This document shows positions 26,882-36,301 of a stretch of DNA of 64,000 nucleotides, piece by piece. A program made the position numbers and the translations under genes. The DNA is taken from contig OW818647.1 of assembly GCA_942492855.1 (NCBI GenBank), positions 1,364,001 through 1,428,000 on the forward strand, given 5' to 3'. Numbering within the stretch: position 1 is the first letter of the stretch; the number at the start of each line of letters is the position of its first letter. The notes below the pieces were generated by a model, which worked only from the letters and a program-made list of their open reading frames with translations, made no database searches and had not been told where the DNA came from. This stretch comes from G963677485 sp942492855. Its GTDB lineage: Bacteria; Armatimonadota; HRBIN16.

Positions 26882-29800
26882 ATGAAAAAGGGCCTGGCAT
26901 TGGGTAGCATTCTAGCCGTGTTGGCGTTGATGGCGTATGGGACGGACGCGCCGAGGGCTGATGACATCTTCCGGGCGGAGGCGCGCGGGTTCGGATCGGT
27001 CAAGGTCGAGTTGCGCTCTATGGATGCGCAACGCAAGACCTCGTGGACGACGTTCACGGCCGAGGACGAGGAGCATGCGAAGGACCTCGGCTCCAAGCGA
27101 CTGGCCGACCTGCTGGGCTTCGGCGATCTGAAGCGCATGCCGGACAGCAAGCTCCCCGGCACTGTGCTGGAGCTTGACGGCGCGGGGTTCTGGCTGCTGG
27201 GGCTTGAGGACCGGCGCTTCTATGAACTGTTCGCGCCAAGTGTGACCGAACTGCGTGCGCTGGTGAATGCCGTAGCCGCGGGAGGCTGGGCCGCGGTTCC
27301 CGAACACGCCTACCCGCGCTGGCTGGACGTAACCGACAACGCCGCCATGTGCTTCTGGTTCTCTGGCTTCGGCGTGCTGCCCAAGGACCCCGCCGCCGAT
27401 TTCGGTTGGTTGGCTAAGAACGGCTTCACAGCCGTCACCGCCTGCGGCGCCACCGAGGATCACCTGATCGCCCCCGGATTGATCGACACGGCCGCCCTGG
27501 ACTGGCAGCGGGAGCTGGCCCGGCAGTACAGCGTGCCGTTCAAGACCATGGCGCACATGGCACACCCCGGACGCCCGTCCTGGCTGTGGAACACCACCCC
27601 GCTGCCCTACCTGTCGACTACTTTCATGCCGGTGGCGCAGACCGACGGCTACCTGTTGGACTACCGCCGCCGCTTCGCCGAACACCTCGCTGCCGATCCC
27701 AACTTCATCGGGCACATGGTCTGGCAGGAGGGGCCAGGGGGAGATCCGATGGGCCTGCACACCTTGGCCGAGGTCGCCCATACACCGCCAATCCAGGCGC
27801 TCTGGCGCGAGTATCTGCGTGATGTGCGCAAGCTTAGCCTCAAGGACGTAGGCCGGCGGCATCGCGGTGACACCACAGCCTTCCGTCGCTGGGATGAGGT
27901 GCCCATACCCGCACTGAAGGAACTGGCCGGCTGGGATCCCACCAGCTCCATCGATCTACTCGGTATGTGGCTTGGACGCGCCGACCGCGCCGGCGTGGCG
28001 ATGAAGGAGCATTGGTTCTCGCCCGACGCGCCGGCCGATGGCTGGGTGCAGGTGGACTTCCGCGACCAGGCGATCACCCTATATGTAGGCAAAAACTCGC
28101 CCGGAGACTATTGGTTGCGCAAGAGCTTTACGGTCGGACCCCAACAGCCCGCCGCCAAGTATCTGCACCTGCCGCGCGTGTGGCTGCCCGGTGCCCTCAT
28201 TGCCACAGAAGGCTACGAGGTCTGGCTGAACGGCACGAAACTGACGATGATCGCCAGCGCCAATCCCTCCTGTTTCGGCTGGGATCTGTGCTACGACGCC
28301 GGCCTGGCGTTGAAACCCGGCAAGAACCTGATCGCCATCAACAGCAAAGGATTCGTGTTGCCGGCGGACTACGGCTACGCCTTTCTCGGCCACCTGGGAC
28401 CGTGGGTTTATCCCGGCGAATCCGAGACCCTGAACGCCTGCGCCTTCGACCTGCTGGGCTTCCAGGAATGGCTGGCCATGCGCGAGCTGGAGCAGCGGAT
28501 GACCGGCATCCGCGCCGGCGATCCCTATCGGCCCATGAAGGTCATGGCGCCGCACAACTACATAGACGCCGTCCTCGACCTCTGTAAGCGCTATGGCGCC
28601 TATCCGCACGACACCGGTGGCGCCGGTGCCTGGTGGGGCCCGTTCACCTACTCACGCTACGCCATCACCCGCGGGCTGACCAACAGCGTCGAGCCCGGCG
28701 GTGTCCCCGACAGCGCTGCGGGTATACAGGCCGCTACGACCCGCTACTTGATGATGGGCACAGAGATGGTTGACTGGGTCGCCAGCCCAGACCTCTATCG
28801 CACAGGTGAAATCGGCGAGTGGATCGCGCAGAACCGCGAGCTGCTGCGCTGCTTCGGCAAGCTCGATCTGGCGCCGCCGCGGATCGGCATCCTGCGCGTC
28901 GGGCGCGAACTGCGCATGGGCATCACCGACATCTACTCCTGGGACATGGGCCGTGGCTCGCTGCCCTCCATCGGCAGGCCGTTTCTCTACGCCACCCTCA
29001 GCGATCTGCGGAGCGGCCGCGCCAACCGCTTCCCGATACTGCTCGATTGCGGCACCTCGGTTCTCGACAAGGACGAGGTCAGCGCCATTGAGGCCTACGT
29101 GCGCCAGGGCGGCACCTTCGTTGCCTTCCACAACACCGGCATGCACACCCCCGAGCAGCGCTTTGCCTGGCCCATCTCGAAGCTGACCGGCCTGCGCGTG
29201 GTGAACAGCGGCCGCGCCATCGATGGCGCGAAGATGCGCTTCAATGATGATCAGAACCTCTGGCCGCGGCTGCGCGGCGTGGAACTGCCCGGCTGGGGCC
29301 TGGTAATGTCGGCGACCGCACCCGCCGACATCGACGTGGTCGCCGAATGGCAGGGACTGAAAGACGTCGAGGGTACTATCGCCGTGGCCGTCCGCCGCCT
29401 CGGTCAGGGCAAGGTCGTCATCCTGGGCTCGACATTCTACCGCCAGGGACGCGCCGAGGATGGCCGCTATGTCGAGGGGACGCTGCCCTATCTCGACGAG
29501 TTGCTGACCTCCCTCGGCGCGCCGCGCGAGACCCAAGCCAACGGCCTCTGGTCCGAGCCCTGGCGCAGCAAGAACGGCGTCTACGATGTCTGGCCGGTCG
29601 CCCAGATGGATCCGAAGACCGATCCGGGCGCCTTCGACGTCCGGCTCCGCCGCGACGCCTCCGCCCCGGCCCTGCGTGAACTCTCCGCCTTGGGGCATCC
29701 ACCAGTAGCCGCGAGCCACGCCGACGGCTGGCTGACGCTCCCCGGCGTGCAGATGGAGGCCATGCAGACCCGGGTCTTCGCCGCCCCCCGTGCCGATCTG

Positions 29801-30733
29801 GCCGGCGGCGCCCGCGACTGGTTCAACGTCCTGGCCCAACGCTGGCATCCGCTCGAGAAGATCGAGCGGCAGAAGATCCGGCAGGCCACCATCAAGCAGC
29901 CTGACAACCTTCTGCCGCTGATCGGGGGATGGCGCTGCGTCACCGGCGAAATGGACCCCGCCGCTTGGACCATGCCCGACAGCGAACCGGCCGGGGAATG
30001 GAAGACCGTACGCCTCGGTACCTTCGCCACCATGGGATTGCCGGACGATACCTTGGCCCGCTTACGCAAGGAGGTCAAGCTGCCGCCGGGCTGGCGCGAC
30101 CAGAACATCACGCTGGTTTTTGACGTTGAAGGCCATTACTGGGGCATCAACCCGAGCGGGCGGCTCTGGATCAACGGCGAGTCGGCCGCCATCGCCCAAC
30201 CGATACGACCGTCGTCAAATGGCACCTTCCGCATCGCGCTGACCCCGGTGCAGACGGCGGCTGGCCGGCTGGTCCTCACCCTGGAGGTCGACGGACGCCA
30301 GTCCGCCTTCCCGCCAGGCGCGCGGCCGAAGGGAGTGTCGGGCGCCTTCTTCCTCGAGGCCCGCCCGCGCCCGGTGCAGTCCATGCCACTCGCCTCCTGG
30401 AGCGCCGCCAGCGACATCAGTGTTCTGGCACCCGCGGTGGCCGGAAGCCCCCCAGCCAAACCGCTCTACTACGAGACCCGCTTCACCCTGCCGGCCCAAT
30501 GGCCCGCCAAACGGCTGAGGCTCGCTTCGTCCGGCATGAACCTGAGGAGGCTCATCATCAACAACTATCAGGTCGCGGATGCCACCTGGGCAGGTTTAAT
30601 GCCCGAACTCAACCTGACCGAAGTCGACATCAGCGGCCTTGTCACGCGCGACGGCGAGAACGTCCTGCGCTGGGTGCCGGACGCGCAGGCCACCCCGGCG
30701 ATCCCAGACTTGAAGCTGCTGTGGACGGAGTGA
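26882..30733 (+). CDS. Secreted beta-galactosidase-like multidomain protein
   Basis: A 1283-aa exported protein. It has a signal peptide (about 1-23). A TIM-barrel-like region (about 150-650) with SWLWNTTPLPY and VWQEGPGGD is interrupted by a beta-sandwich around residues 380-520 (YWLRKSFTVG, GYEVWLNGTKL) of GH2 sugar-binding type. A GATase1-like domain (about 690-880) has YVRQGGTFVAFHNTG and GQGKVVILGSTF, as in the GH42 trimerisation domain. Two more jelly-roll-like regions follow (about 1020-1280) with WINGESAAI and YYETRFTLP. Likely role: hydrolysis of a polysaccharide outside the cytoplasm; catalytic residues are not certain. AAGGAG at 26871 supports ATG 26882. GC content is clearly higher than in neighbours and third positions are almost all G or C, suggesting recent acquisition. 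No adjacent partner gene is evident. Confidence 0.75.
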   Translation: MKKGLALGSILAVLALMAYGTDAPRADDIFRAEARGFGSVKVELRSMDAQRKTSWTTFTAEDEEHAKDLGSKRLADLLGFGDLKRMPDSKLPGTVLELDGAGFWLLGLEDRRFYELFAPSVTELRALVNAVAAGGWAAVPEHAYPRWLDVTDNAAMCFWFSGFGVLPKDPAADFGWLAKNGFTAVTACGATEDHLIAPGLIDTAALDWQRELARQYSVPFKTMAHMAHPGRPSWLWNTTPLPYLSTTFMPVAQTDGYLLDYRRRFAEHLAADPNFIGHMVWQEGPGGDPMGLHTLAEVAHTPPIQALWREYLRDVRKLSLKDVGRRHRGDTTAFRRWDEVPIPALKELAGWDPTSSIDLLGMWLGRADRAGVAMKEHWFSPDAPADGWVQVDFRDQAITLYVGKNSPGDYWLRKSFTVGPQQPAAKYLHLPRVWLPGALIATEGYEVWLNGTKLTMIASANPSCFGWDLCYDAGLALKPGKNLIAINSKGFVLPADYGYAFLGHLGPWVYPGESETLNACAFDLLGFQEWLAMRELEQRMTGIRAGDPYRPMKVMAPHNYIDAVLDLCKRYGAYPHDTGGAGAWWGPFTYSRYAITRGLTNSVEPGGVPDSAAGIQAATTRYLMMGTEMVDWVASPDLYRTGEIGEWIAQNRELLRCFGKLDLAPPRIGILRVGRELRMGITDIYSWDMGRGSLPSIGRPFLYATLSDLRSGRANRFPILLDCGTSVLDKDEVSAIEAYVRQGGTFVAFHNTGMHTPEQRFAWPISKLTGLRVVNSGRAIDGAKMRFNDDQNLWPRLRGVELPGWGLVMSATAPADIDVVAEWQGLKDVEGTIAVAVRRLGQGKVVILGSTFYRQGRAEDGRYVEGTLPYLDELLTSLGAPRETQANGLWSEPWRSKNGVYDVWPVAQMDPKTDPGAFDVRLRRDASAPALRELSALGHPPVAASHADGWLTLPGVQMEAMQTRVFAAPRADLAGGARDWFNVLAQRWHPLEKIERQKIRQATIKQPDNLLPLIGGWRCVTGEMDPAAWTMPDSEPAGEWKTVRLGTFATMGLPDDTLARLRKEVKLPPGWRDQNITLVFDVEGHYWGINPSGRLWINGESAAIAQPIRPSSNGTFRIALTPVQTAAGRLVLTLEVDGRQSAFPPGARPKGVSGAFFLEARPRPVQSMPLASWSAASDISVLAPAVAGSPPAKPLYYETRFTLPAQWPAKRLRLASSGMNLRRLIINNYQVADATWAGLMPELNLTEVDISGLVTRDGENVLRWVPDAQATPAIPDLKLLWTE

Positions 30734-31646
30734 AGACCAGACAAAACGAGAACGGAGGGGCTGTTGAAAAAGATCAAATGGCTGCCCTCGTCGCTTCGCT
30801 CCTGCGGGCACTGACGAAGGGCACCGCGTCAGGGACGCCAGTCCCGTGGGGTGACTAAACCCGCGGCAGCGTGGGCTGGTAGGCTGCGAGTCGACGGAAT
30901 CGGCTTACCGCCAGACCGGCGCGGTCTTAATCCTTCTGCAACCGCTAGCGTCTCGCCAGACCGCCCCGGACAGTGGATATCCGGCTGCGGTGAGCTGCTC
31001 CCTGCGCCGGTCGGAGCGGAGCGACACCAGCCGCTATTGATCAGCCGTGCGGTGCAGGAACCCGCGCCAACGCAGTTTCTGGAGCGTCAGCTCCCGGAAC
31101 GGAGTGGTGAGGGTGACTAAACCCGCGGCGGCGTGGGCTGATCGGCCCCGAGTCGACGGGTTCCATCGCCCCAGGGGGCTCCATCACAAAGGGCGGTTCG
31201 CGAACCGCCCCTACACGTCGCTTTCGCTCCTGCGGGCGCTGGCGGAGGGCACCCTGCGCCCGCTTGCGGGCTGCAAATGCCTAGACGCGCGGTGAGGGAA
31301 CCCCGTCAGGGACGCCAGTCCCGTGGGGTGACTAAACCCGCGGCAGCGCGGGCTACAAGCCTGCGACCAACACCGCCGGCTATCAGCGACGGGTTCCGTG
31401 GCCCGTCCGTGATCCCGCGGCGACACCTAAAATCGGGTTTCGGATGGCCACAAGGGCCATCCACGAAATCCCTTCTACAACCGACGAACCAGCGCTGACA
31501 TTACTTAATCTGCGTAATCTGCGTCATCTGTGGATTGACATTCCCCCTTGCGTTGTGCAATTTCCCCGAGCGCTTGACATCCCACCACCCGAAGATCAAA
31601 AATACAAGCTGGGCAGAGAATACAACCTAACCCCAGGAGAGCATAT
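30734..31646. repeat. 913-base gap packed with dispersed repeats
   Basis: No gene is supported. GTGACTAAACCCGCGGC occurs three times (near 30850, 31114 and 31327), each followed by a variable stretch with GTCGACGG or GCGACGGGTTCC. The segment also holds a GACCGGCGCGGTC hairpin unit near 30905, the 20-bp palindrome at 31191-31210 followed by CTACAC, and a TAATCTGCGTAATCTGCG tract near 31506. The same units recur at 38650-39215. Confidence 0.7.
31191..31210. repeat. 20-bp perfect palindrome followed by CTACAC (copy 2)
   Basis: Identical to copy 1 at 4647-4666, including the CTACAC that follows. Confidence 0.8.
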
Positions 31647-32882
31647 ATGGACCCGGTAAGGATCGCATTGATCGGTGCAGGCAACCGTGGCCGGGGCGTT
31701 TTCGGAGGGTATGCGCTGCAGCACCCCACCCGTGCGCAGTTTACCGCCGTCATTGAGCCGAATGAGGCCAAACGCAACGCCTTCGGGATGGAGCATGGGA
31801 TACCTGAGGCCCAGTGCTACTCCAACTACCGCGAGTTCTACACCGCACAGCGCGAGGTCGATGCGGTGATCATCGCCACAGTGGAAAATGAGCGTGTAAA
31901 CCCGGTGATGATGGCCATGGAGCACGGCTACCACCTGCTGGTGGAGAAGCCGCTGGCCACCAACCGCGCCGACACAGAGCTGATCTGCCACGCCGCCGAC
32001 GGTTACGACAAGGTGTTCATGGTCTGCCACCAGATGCGATACACGCCGTTATACGGCACCCTGATGGGTCTCATCGCTTCCGGTGACTACGGGGAAGTGG
32101 TCGCGATTGAGCACAGCGAGAACCTGTCGTATCACCACATGGCGCACTCGTTTGTCCGAGGCTTTTTCAACTCATCGAGGCTCACCCCCATGATTTTGGC
32201 GAAGAGCTGCCACGATATGGATTTGCTGCGCTGGCTGGCCGGTAGCCGACCGTCGCGGGTGGCCTCATTTGGGAAACTGAGCTACTTCAAACCCGAAAAT
32301 GCGCCGGAGGGTGCGACTCCATTCTGCCTCGATGGATGCCCCGCCGAGGTCGGCTGCCCCTACTCGGCGCAGAAGATATACCTCGCTGAGGAACCCGACC
32401 CCGCCTACATCCGGCAGATGGGCTCGCCAGAAACCAGGCAGGAGCTGATCGAGCTGCTGAAAACCAACCAGTTTGGCCGCTGCGTGTATCATTGCGACAA
32501 CGATGTGGTGGACCATCAGTCGGTGAGCCTTGAGTTCCAGAACGGTGTCACCGCCTCCTTCATGATGACCGGGCACAACGCCATCGAACGGCGCATCACC
32601 AAGATCAGCATGACCAACGGCGAGCTGCAGCTTGACGCCAGCGCGGGCACGATCCACGCCTGGAGTTTCCAGCCACTCAGTGAGCAGACCATCACCCCGT
32701 CCGACTCCAACACCTCCCACCTTGGGGGCGATACCGCCATCATGGATGGCTTCACGCAGGCCATCAGTTCCGGCAACTTCAAGGATGTGCTGACGCCAGT
32801 TGAGATGTCGCTGGACAGCCACCTGATGGCTTTCGCCGCAGAAGAGTCGCGTTTGACGCACAAGGTAGTGGAATTCGACTGA
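31647..32882 (+). CDS. Gfo/Idh/MocA-family NAD(P)-dependent oxidoreductase
   Basis: A 411-aa enzyme. The N-terminal Rossmann fold begins RIALIGAGNRGRGVFGGY (about 4-21), giving the GxGxxG nucleotide site. EKP at about residues 108-110 (LLVEKPLAT) is the family catalytic motif. The C-terminal half is an alpha/beta substrate domain with a cysteine cluster CLDGCPAEVGCPYS around 224-237. Such enzymes oxidise or reduce sugars, inositols or related polyols with NAD(P); the substrate here is unknown. Cysteine-rich segments occur in some members and may bind metal. AGGAGA near 31636 supports ATG 31647. It is probably transcribed alone, between a repeat-filled gap upstream and a palindrome downstream. 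Confidence 0.92.
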   Translation: MDPVRIALIGAGNRGRGVFGGYALQHPTRAQFTAVIEPNEAKRNAFGMEHGIPEAQCYSNYREFYTAQREVDAVIIATVENERVNPVMMAMEHGYHLLVEKPLATNRADTELICHAADGYDKVFMVCHQMRYTPLYGTLMGLIASGDYGEVVAIEHSENLSYHHMAHSFVRGFFNSSRLTPMILAKSCHDMDLLRWLAGSRPSRVASFGKLSYFKPENAPEGATPFCLDGCPAEVGCPYSAQKIYLAEEPDPAYIRQMGSPETRQELIELLKTNQFGRCVYHCDNDVVDHQSVSLEFQNGVTASFMMTGHNAIERRITKISMTNGELQLDASAGTIHAWSFQPLSEQTITPSDSNTSHLGGDTAIMDGFTQAISSGNFKDVLTPVEMSLDSHLMAFAAEESRLTHKVVEFD

Positions 32883-32900
32883 GGGGAACGCGGTGCGCAG

Positions 32901-32920
32901 GGGCGTCCGGCCGGACGCCC
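32901..32920. repeat. 20-bp perfect palindrome followed by CTACAC (variant)
   Basis: GGGCGTCCGGCCGGACGCCC differs in the inner bases from the copies at 4647 and 31191 but has the same frame and the same CTACAC tail. It also lies between convergent genes. Confidence 0.75.
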
Positions 32921-32933
32921 CTACACCTAATCT

Positions 32934-33275
32934 TTACTCCTCAGGGAACTTGAGACCTCCGCATGCCGGGCATGACTCCGTCAGTTCCACGATCACTGAC
33001 ATCAGCCGATCGAGTCTGCCGACCAGCTCACCGCCTTCAACGAGGCAAACATGAGCCTTAGTGAAGATCGCCGGTTGGTTCTTCATCGCCTGTGACAACG
33101 TCTCGTCTCTCGATACATCAAGCGCCAACGCTGCGGCGACATAACCCATCGGCTCAGCAGGTAACTGATCGCCGATGGACTTCAATAACCCGCCAAGTTG
33201 CTGACCTGCGGCAAAGCCCTCTGCCATGAGCTGCCAAAAGCGCAGCATGTCAGGATGGCACGTAGTATTACCCAT
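32934..33275 (-). CDS. Orphan single T2SS GspF-like domain protein
   Basis: A 113-aa soluble protein. It resembles one cytoplasmic repeat of the type II secretion/type IV pilus platform protein GspF/PilC. FWQLMAEGFAAGQQLGGLL corresponds to the first helices, SRDETLSQAMKNQPAIFTKAH to the middle, and VEGGELVGRLDRLM to the conserved GE..G.L segment. The transmembrane helices of GspF are absent, and the C-terminus ends CPACGGLKFPEE, a half zinc knuckle. No secretion genes lie nearby. AAGGAG ahead of ATG 33275 makes the start secure. It could be a regulator or adaptor for the pilus machinery that also uses the prepilin-like proteins in this window, but that is inference. Confidence 0.65.
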   Translation of the reverse strand: MGNTTCHPDMLRFWQLMAEGFAAGQQLGGLLKSIGDQLPAEPMGYVAAALALDVSRDETLSQAMKNQPAIFTKAHVCLVEGGELVGRLDRLMSVIVELTESCPACGGLKFPEE

Positions 33276-33644
33276 TGCTTACTCCTTCATCAATGAAGAG
33301 CTATACCCAGCAAGTGGTGGCCTCACCAGCTTCCTGGTCAGTAAGGTGCAGTTTGGTTCATCGAGGTGCCAGATCACGGTCATAGGCATAGCTCTGCCAT
33401 TGTGATACCCGTTTGGATTGTCAAATGTCAATACCAAGGTCACTGCGGGCTATATAAAGCCATGGCGTGAGACATGGCTCTCGTGCTAGTTACCGTCCGC
33501 TCTTAGTGCCAAAATATCACGTCAACACCATTCAGGACATGCCATTTGCGCGCAGAATACGGGTATCATAGGGCTAACAGATAGGTGGCACTAACCTCAT
33601 GATATGATGATGTATGACATCCCAACTGAAGGGTCACAAATACG
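33276..33644. other. 369-base gap, no clear content
   Basis: Divergent spacer between the GspF-like gene and the histidine kinase gene. Apart from a weak 6-bp stem (GCCATG..CATGGC near 33462) I see nothing in it. Confidence 0.4.
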
Positions 33645-36227
33645 ATGATTAGTCTCGACATGAAAACCATCCTGTTTAGCTCTATTTTTACAAATTTCGT
33701 ATGCCTTTTGGTGATGATTCTGTTGTGGCACCAAACTAGAACTAGGTACAAAGGGCTATCGCTTCTGGTGTTGGACTTTTTGTTGCAGACCTTTGCGCTG
33801 GTCCTGATCACCGCCAGAGGCACCATTCCAGACTGGATATCAATCATAGTGTCGAACTCAATGATTGCGACCGGAGCTTTACTTGGCTATATGGGCCTGG
33901 GACGTTTCGTAAACAAGCATTGCACGCAGATTCACAACTACCTCATACTGGTCATCTTTGTTATTGCGCATACCTGGTTCACGATCATCACCCCCAGTTT
34001 GATGGTCCGGTCGTTGAATATCGCCATTACAGTGTTTCTCATCACACTGCAGTGTATGTGGCTGCTGCTCTATCGGGTAGAGGCTGATATGCGTAGACTG
34101 ACCCGGTTCATCGGGTTGGTTTTCGGAGCATATTGCCTGATCAGTCTGTTCCGCATGTATCTGGTGCTCAGCCAATCTCACTATTTGACTGATTATTTCA
34201 AATCAAGCAACTTGGAGCCTATCGCGCTCATCGGCAACCAGCTTGTCTTCCTGTTGTTGACGATCAGCCTCGTCTTGGTTGTGAACAAACGCCTGATACT
34301 TGAGGTCAGATCACAGGAGGAAAAGTATACCAAAGCGTTCCAATCTGCTCCATATGCAATCATTCTTTCAAGATTAACAAACGGCCTGATCATGGAAATC
34401 AACGAAGGATTTACAGCAGTCACCGGTTACGGATATGAAGATGTTGCCGGAAAAACAACATATGAGTTAAACGTGTGGGCAAATATCGAAGACCGTATGG
34501 ATGTCATCAAAGAGCTAACACAGCATGGGTCGGTTCGTAGTAAGGAGATTCGCTTTCGGGTCAAGACAGGGGAGTCGATCATCGCCCTGTACTATGCTAA
34601 CACTGTGATGATAGGACATGAAGTGTGCGTGTTGTCAAGTATCAGCGACATTACCGAACGAAAACAAGCCGAAGATGCTTTAGCTGACAGCCAGCGGCTG
34701 TTCCACAGTGCTTTTGATAACGCCGCGACTGGAATGGCATTGGTGTCAGTGGATTGGTCGTTTATTCAGGTGAACCGTGCGTTATGCGAGACACTGGGAT
34801 ATACAGAAGCTGAGCTGCTTCAGCACACGACACAGCATGTCACACATCCCGATGATCTTGAATTGGACATCAAGTCACAGGAGAGCCTGTTGGCTGGTGA
34901 ACTGAACTCATACCAGATTCAAAAGCGGCTGCTGCATAAGGCCGGCCATGTGATGTATGTGAGATACAGCGTCTCCCTTGTTCGTGATGCCGATGGAAAC
35001 CCGCATTACTATATCCTTCAGGTAGAAGATATCACGGAGAGTGTCAATGCGGAGTTGGTGAAAACCCAACTGCAGCAGCAACTGGCTCAGGCGCTTAAGA
35101 TGGAATCTATCGGGCGTTTAGCCGGTGGAGTCGCGCATGACTTCAACAACATGCTGGGCATTATACTGGGATTCACGGAGCTTGCAAACGAAAAAGTCGA
35201 CCCTACGGAACCCCTGGCTGATGACCTGGAGCAGATTAAGGTTGCGGCTCAACATTCGGCAGAACTGACTCGCCAGTTGCTGGCGTTTGCCCGCAAACAG
35301 ACCGCGATCCGCAAAATCGTAGACGTAAACGAGACGGTCACTTCTACACTGAGTCTGCTGCGCAGGCTTGTTGGTGCGGATATCACTGTGGTCTGGCAGC
35401 CAAGTCCTGGAGTATGGCCGATACACATCGATCCGGTGCAGATACAACAGATATTGACAAACCTGTGTGCCAACGCGCGTGACGCCATCACCGAACATGG
35501 GCAGATTACCATACAGAGTGCGAATGTATCGGCAGATGATGTCTGGTGTACTGAATACACGGATATGAAGCCGGGCGACTATGTGATGTTGACAGTGACA
35601 GATAACGGCTGCGGTATTGACCCAAGCGTGATCAATGAGATATTTGAGCCGTTCTTTACCACTAAGGGGATTGGGCAGGGCACCGGTTTAGGGCTGGCCA
35701 CCGTATATGGAGCCATCAAACAAAACAATGGCCATATTACGGTTCGCAGCGTGCCTGGCTCTGGCACTTCGTTCAATATCCTGATCCCTCGTTATGTCCA
35801 GACGGCTGCTCCTCGCGAAGGCAAGGCCGAAGCCGACCAAACGAAACCCAATTCGGAAACACTACTGCTGGTAGAAGATGAACCGGCCATTTTGAAGATG
35901 GGCAAACGGATGCTGGAGCAACGTGGTTACAAGGTCCTCACCGCAGAGACACCACGCGAGGCGCTGCGGTTAGCTGCTGATCATGCAGGGACGATCGACT
36001 TGTTGTTGACTGACGTGGTGATGCCAGAGATGAACGGGCGTGAACTGGCCCAGCAGCTAGGGAAACAATATCCCTATATGAAGCGTGTCTTCATGTCGGG
36101 ATACACCGCTGATGTGATTGAACAGCGTAACCTTCTAGACGAAAACGTGCATTTTATCCAAAAGCCGTTCACCATTGAGGCGATGATCCAAATGGTGCGA
36201 GTGGCTCTAGATGACGGCAGTTGTTGA
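33645..36227 (+). CDS. Membrane-bound hybrid sensor histidine kinase
   Basis: An 860-aa signalling protein. Residues of about 5-225 hold seven hydrophobic segments. Two PAS domains follow (about 230-345 and 350-465). A HisKA dimerisation/phosphoacceptor domain has GGVAHDFNN with His498. The HATPase domain (about 590-715) has N-box NLCANARDA, G1 DNGCGID and G2 GQGTGLGLAT. A receiver domain (about 735-855) has phosphoacceptor Asp790 in LLLTDVVMPEM. The HisKA plus DFNN motif places it among kinases that pass phosphate to their own receiver. No separate response regulator adjoins it, so the next partner is unknown. GAAGGG supports ATG 33645. GC content is below that of the sugar genes. Signal and target are unknown. 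Confidence 0.93.
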   Translation: MISLDMKTILFSSIFTNFVCLLVMILLWHQTRTRYKGLSLLVLDFLLQTFALVLITARGTIPDWISIIVSNSMIATGALLGYMGLGRFVNKHCTQIHNYLILVIFVIAHTWFTIITPSLMVRSLNIAITVFLITLQCMWLLLYRVEADMRRLTRFIGLVFGAYCLISLFRMYLVLSQSHYLTDYFKSSNLEPIALIGNQLVFLLLTISLVLVVNKRLILEVRSQEEKYTKAFQSAPYAIILSRLTNGLIMEINEGFTAVTGYGYEDVAGKTTYELNVWANIEDRMDVIKELTQHGSVRSKEIRFRVKTGESIIALYYANTVMIGHEVCVLSSISDITERKQAEDALADSQRLFHSAFDNAATGMALVSVDWSFIQVNRALCETLGYTEAELLQHTTQHVTHPDDLELDIKSQESLLAGELNSYQIQKRLLHKAGHVMYVRYSVSLVRDADGNPHYYILQVEDITESVNAELVKTQLQQQLAQALKMESIGRLAGGVAHDFNNMLGIILGFTELANEKVDPTEPLADDLEQIKVAAQHSAELTRQLLAFARKQTAIRKIVDVNETVTSTLSLLRRLVGADITVVWQPSPGVWPIHIDPVQIQQILTNLCANARDAITEHGQITIQSANVSADDVWCTEYTDMKPGDYVMLTVTDNGCGIDPSVINEIFEPFFTTKGIGQGTGLGLATVYGAIKQNNGHITVRSVPGSGTSFNILIPRYVQTAAPREGKAEADQTKPNSETLLLVEDEPAILKMGKRMLEQRGYKVLTAETPREALRLAADHAGTIDLLLTDVVMPEMNGRELAQQLGKQYPYMKRVFMSGYTADVIEQRNLLDENVHFIQKPFTIEAMIQMVRVALDDGSC

Positions 36228-36301
36228 TTCAACCAATTGGGTTATCCTGACGGCCACCCGTGCCTCAATATACTGGTGGCACTCACAGGGTTCCGGCTGC
36301 C

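Noticed and set aside
28652..29848. 398-residue frame on the minus strand
   Set aside because: Antisense shadow of the GC-rich glycosidase-like gene; long shadow frames are expected at such GC content.
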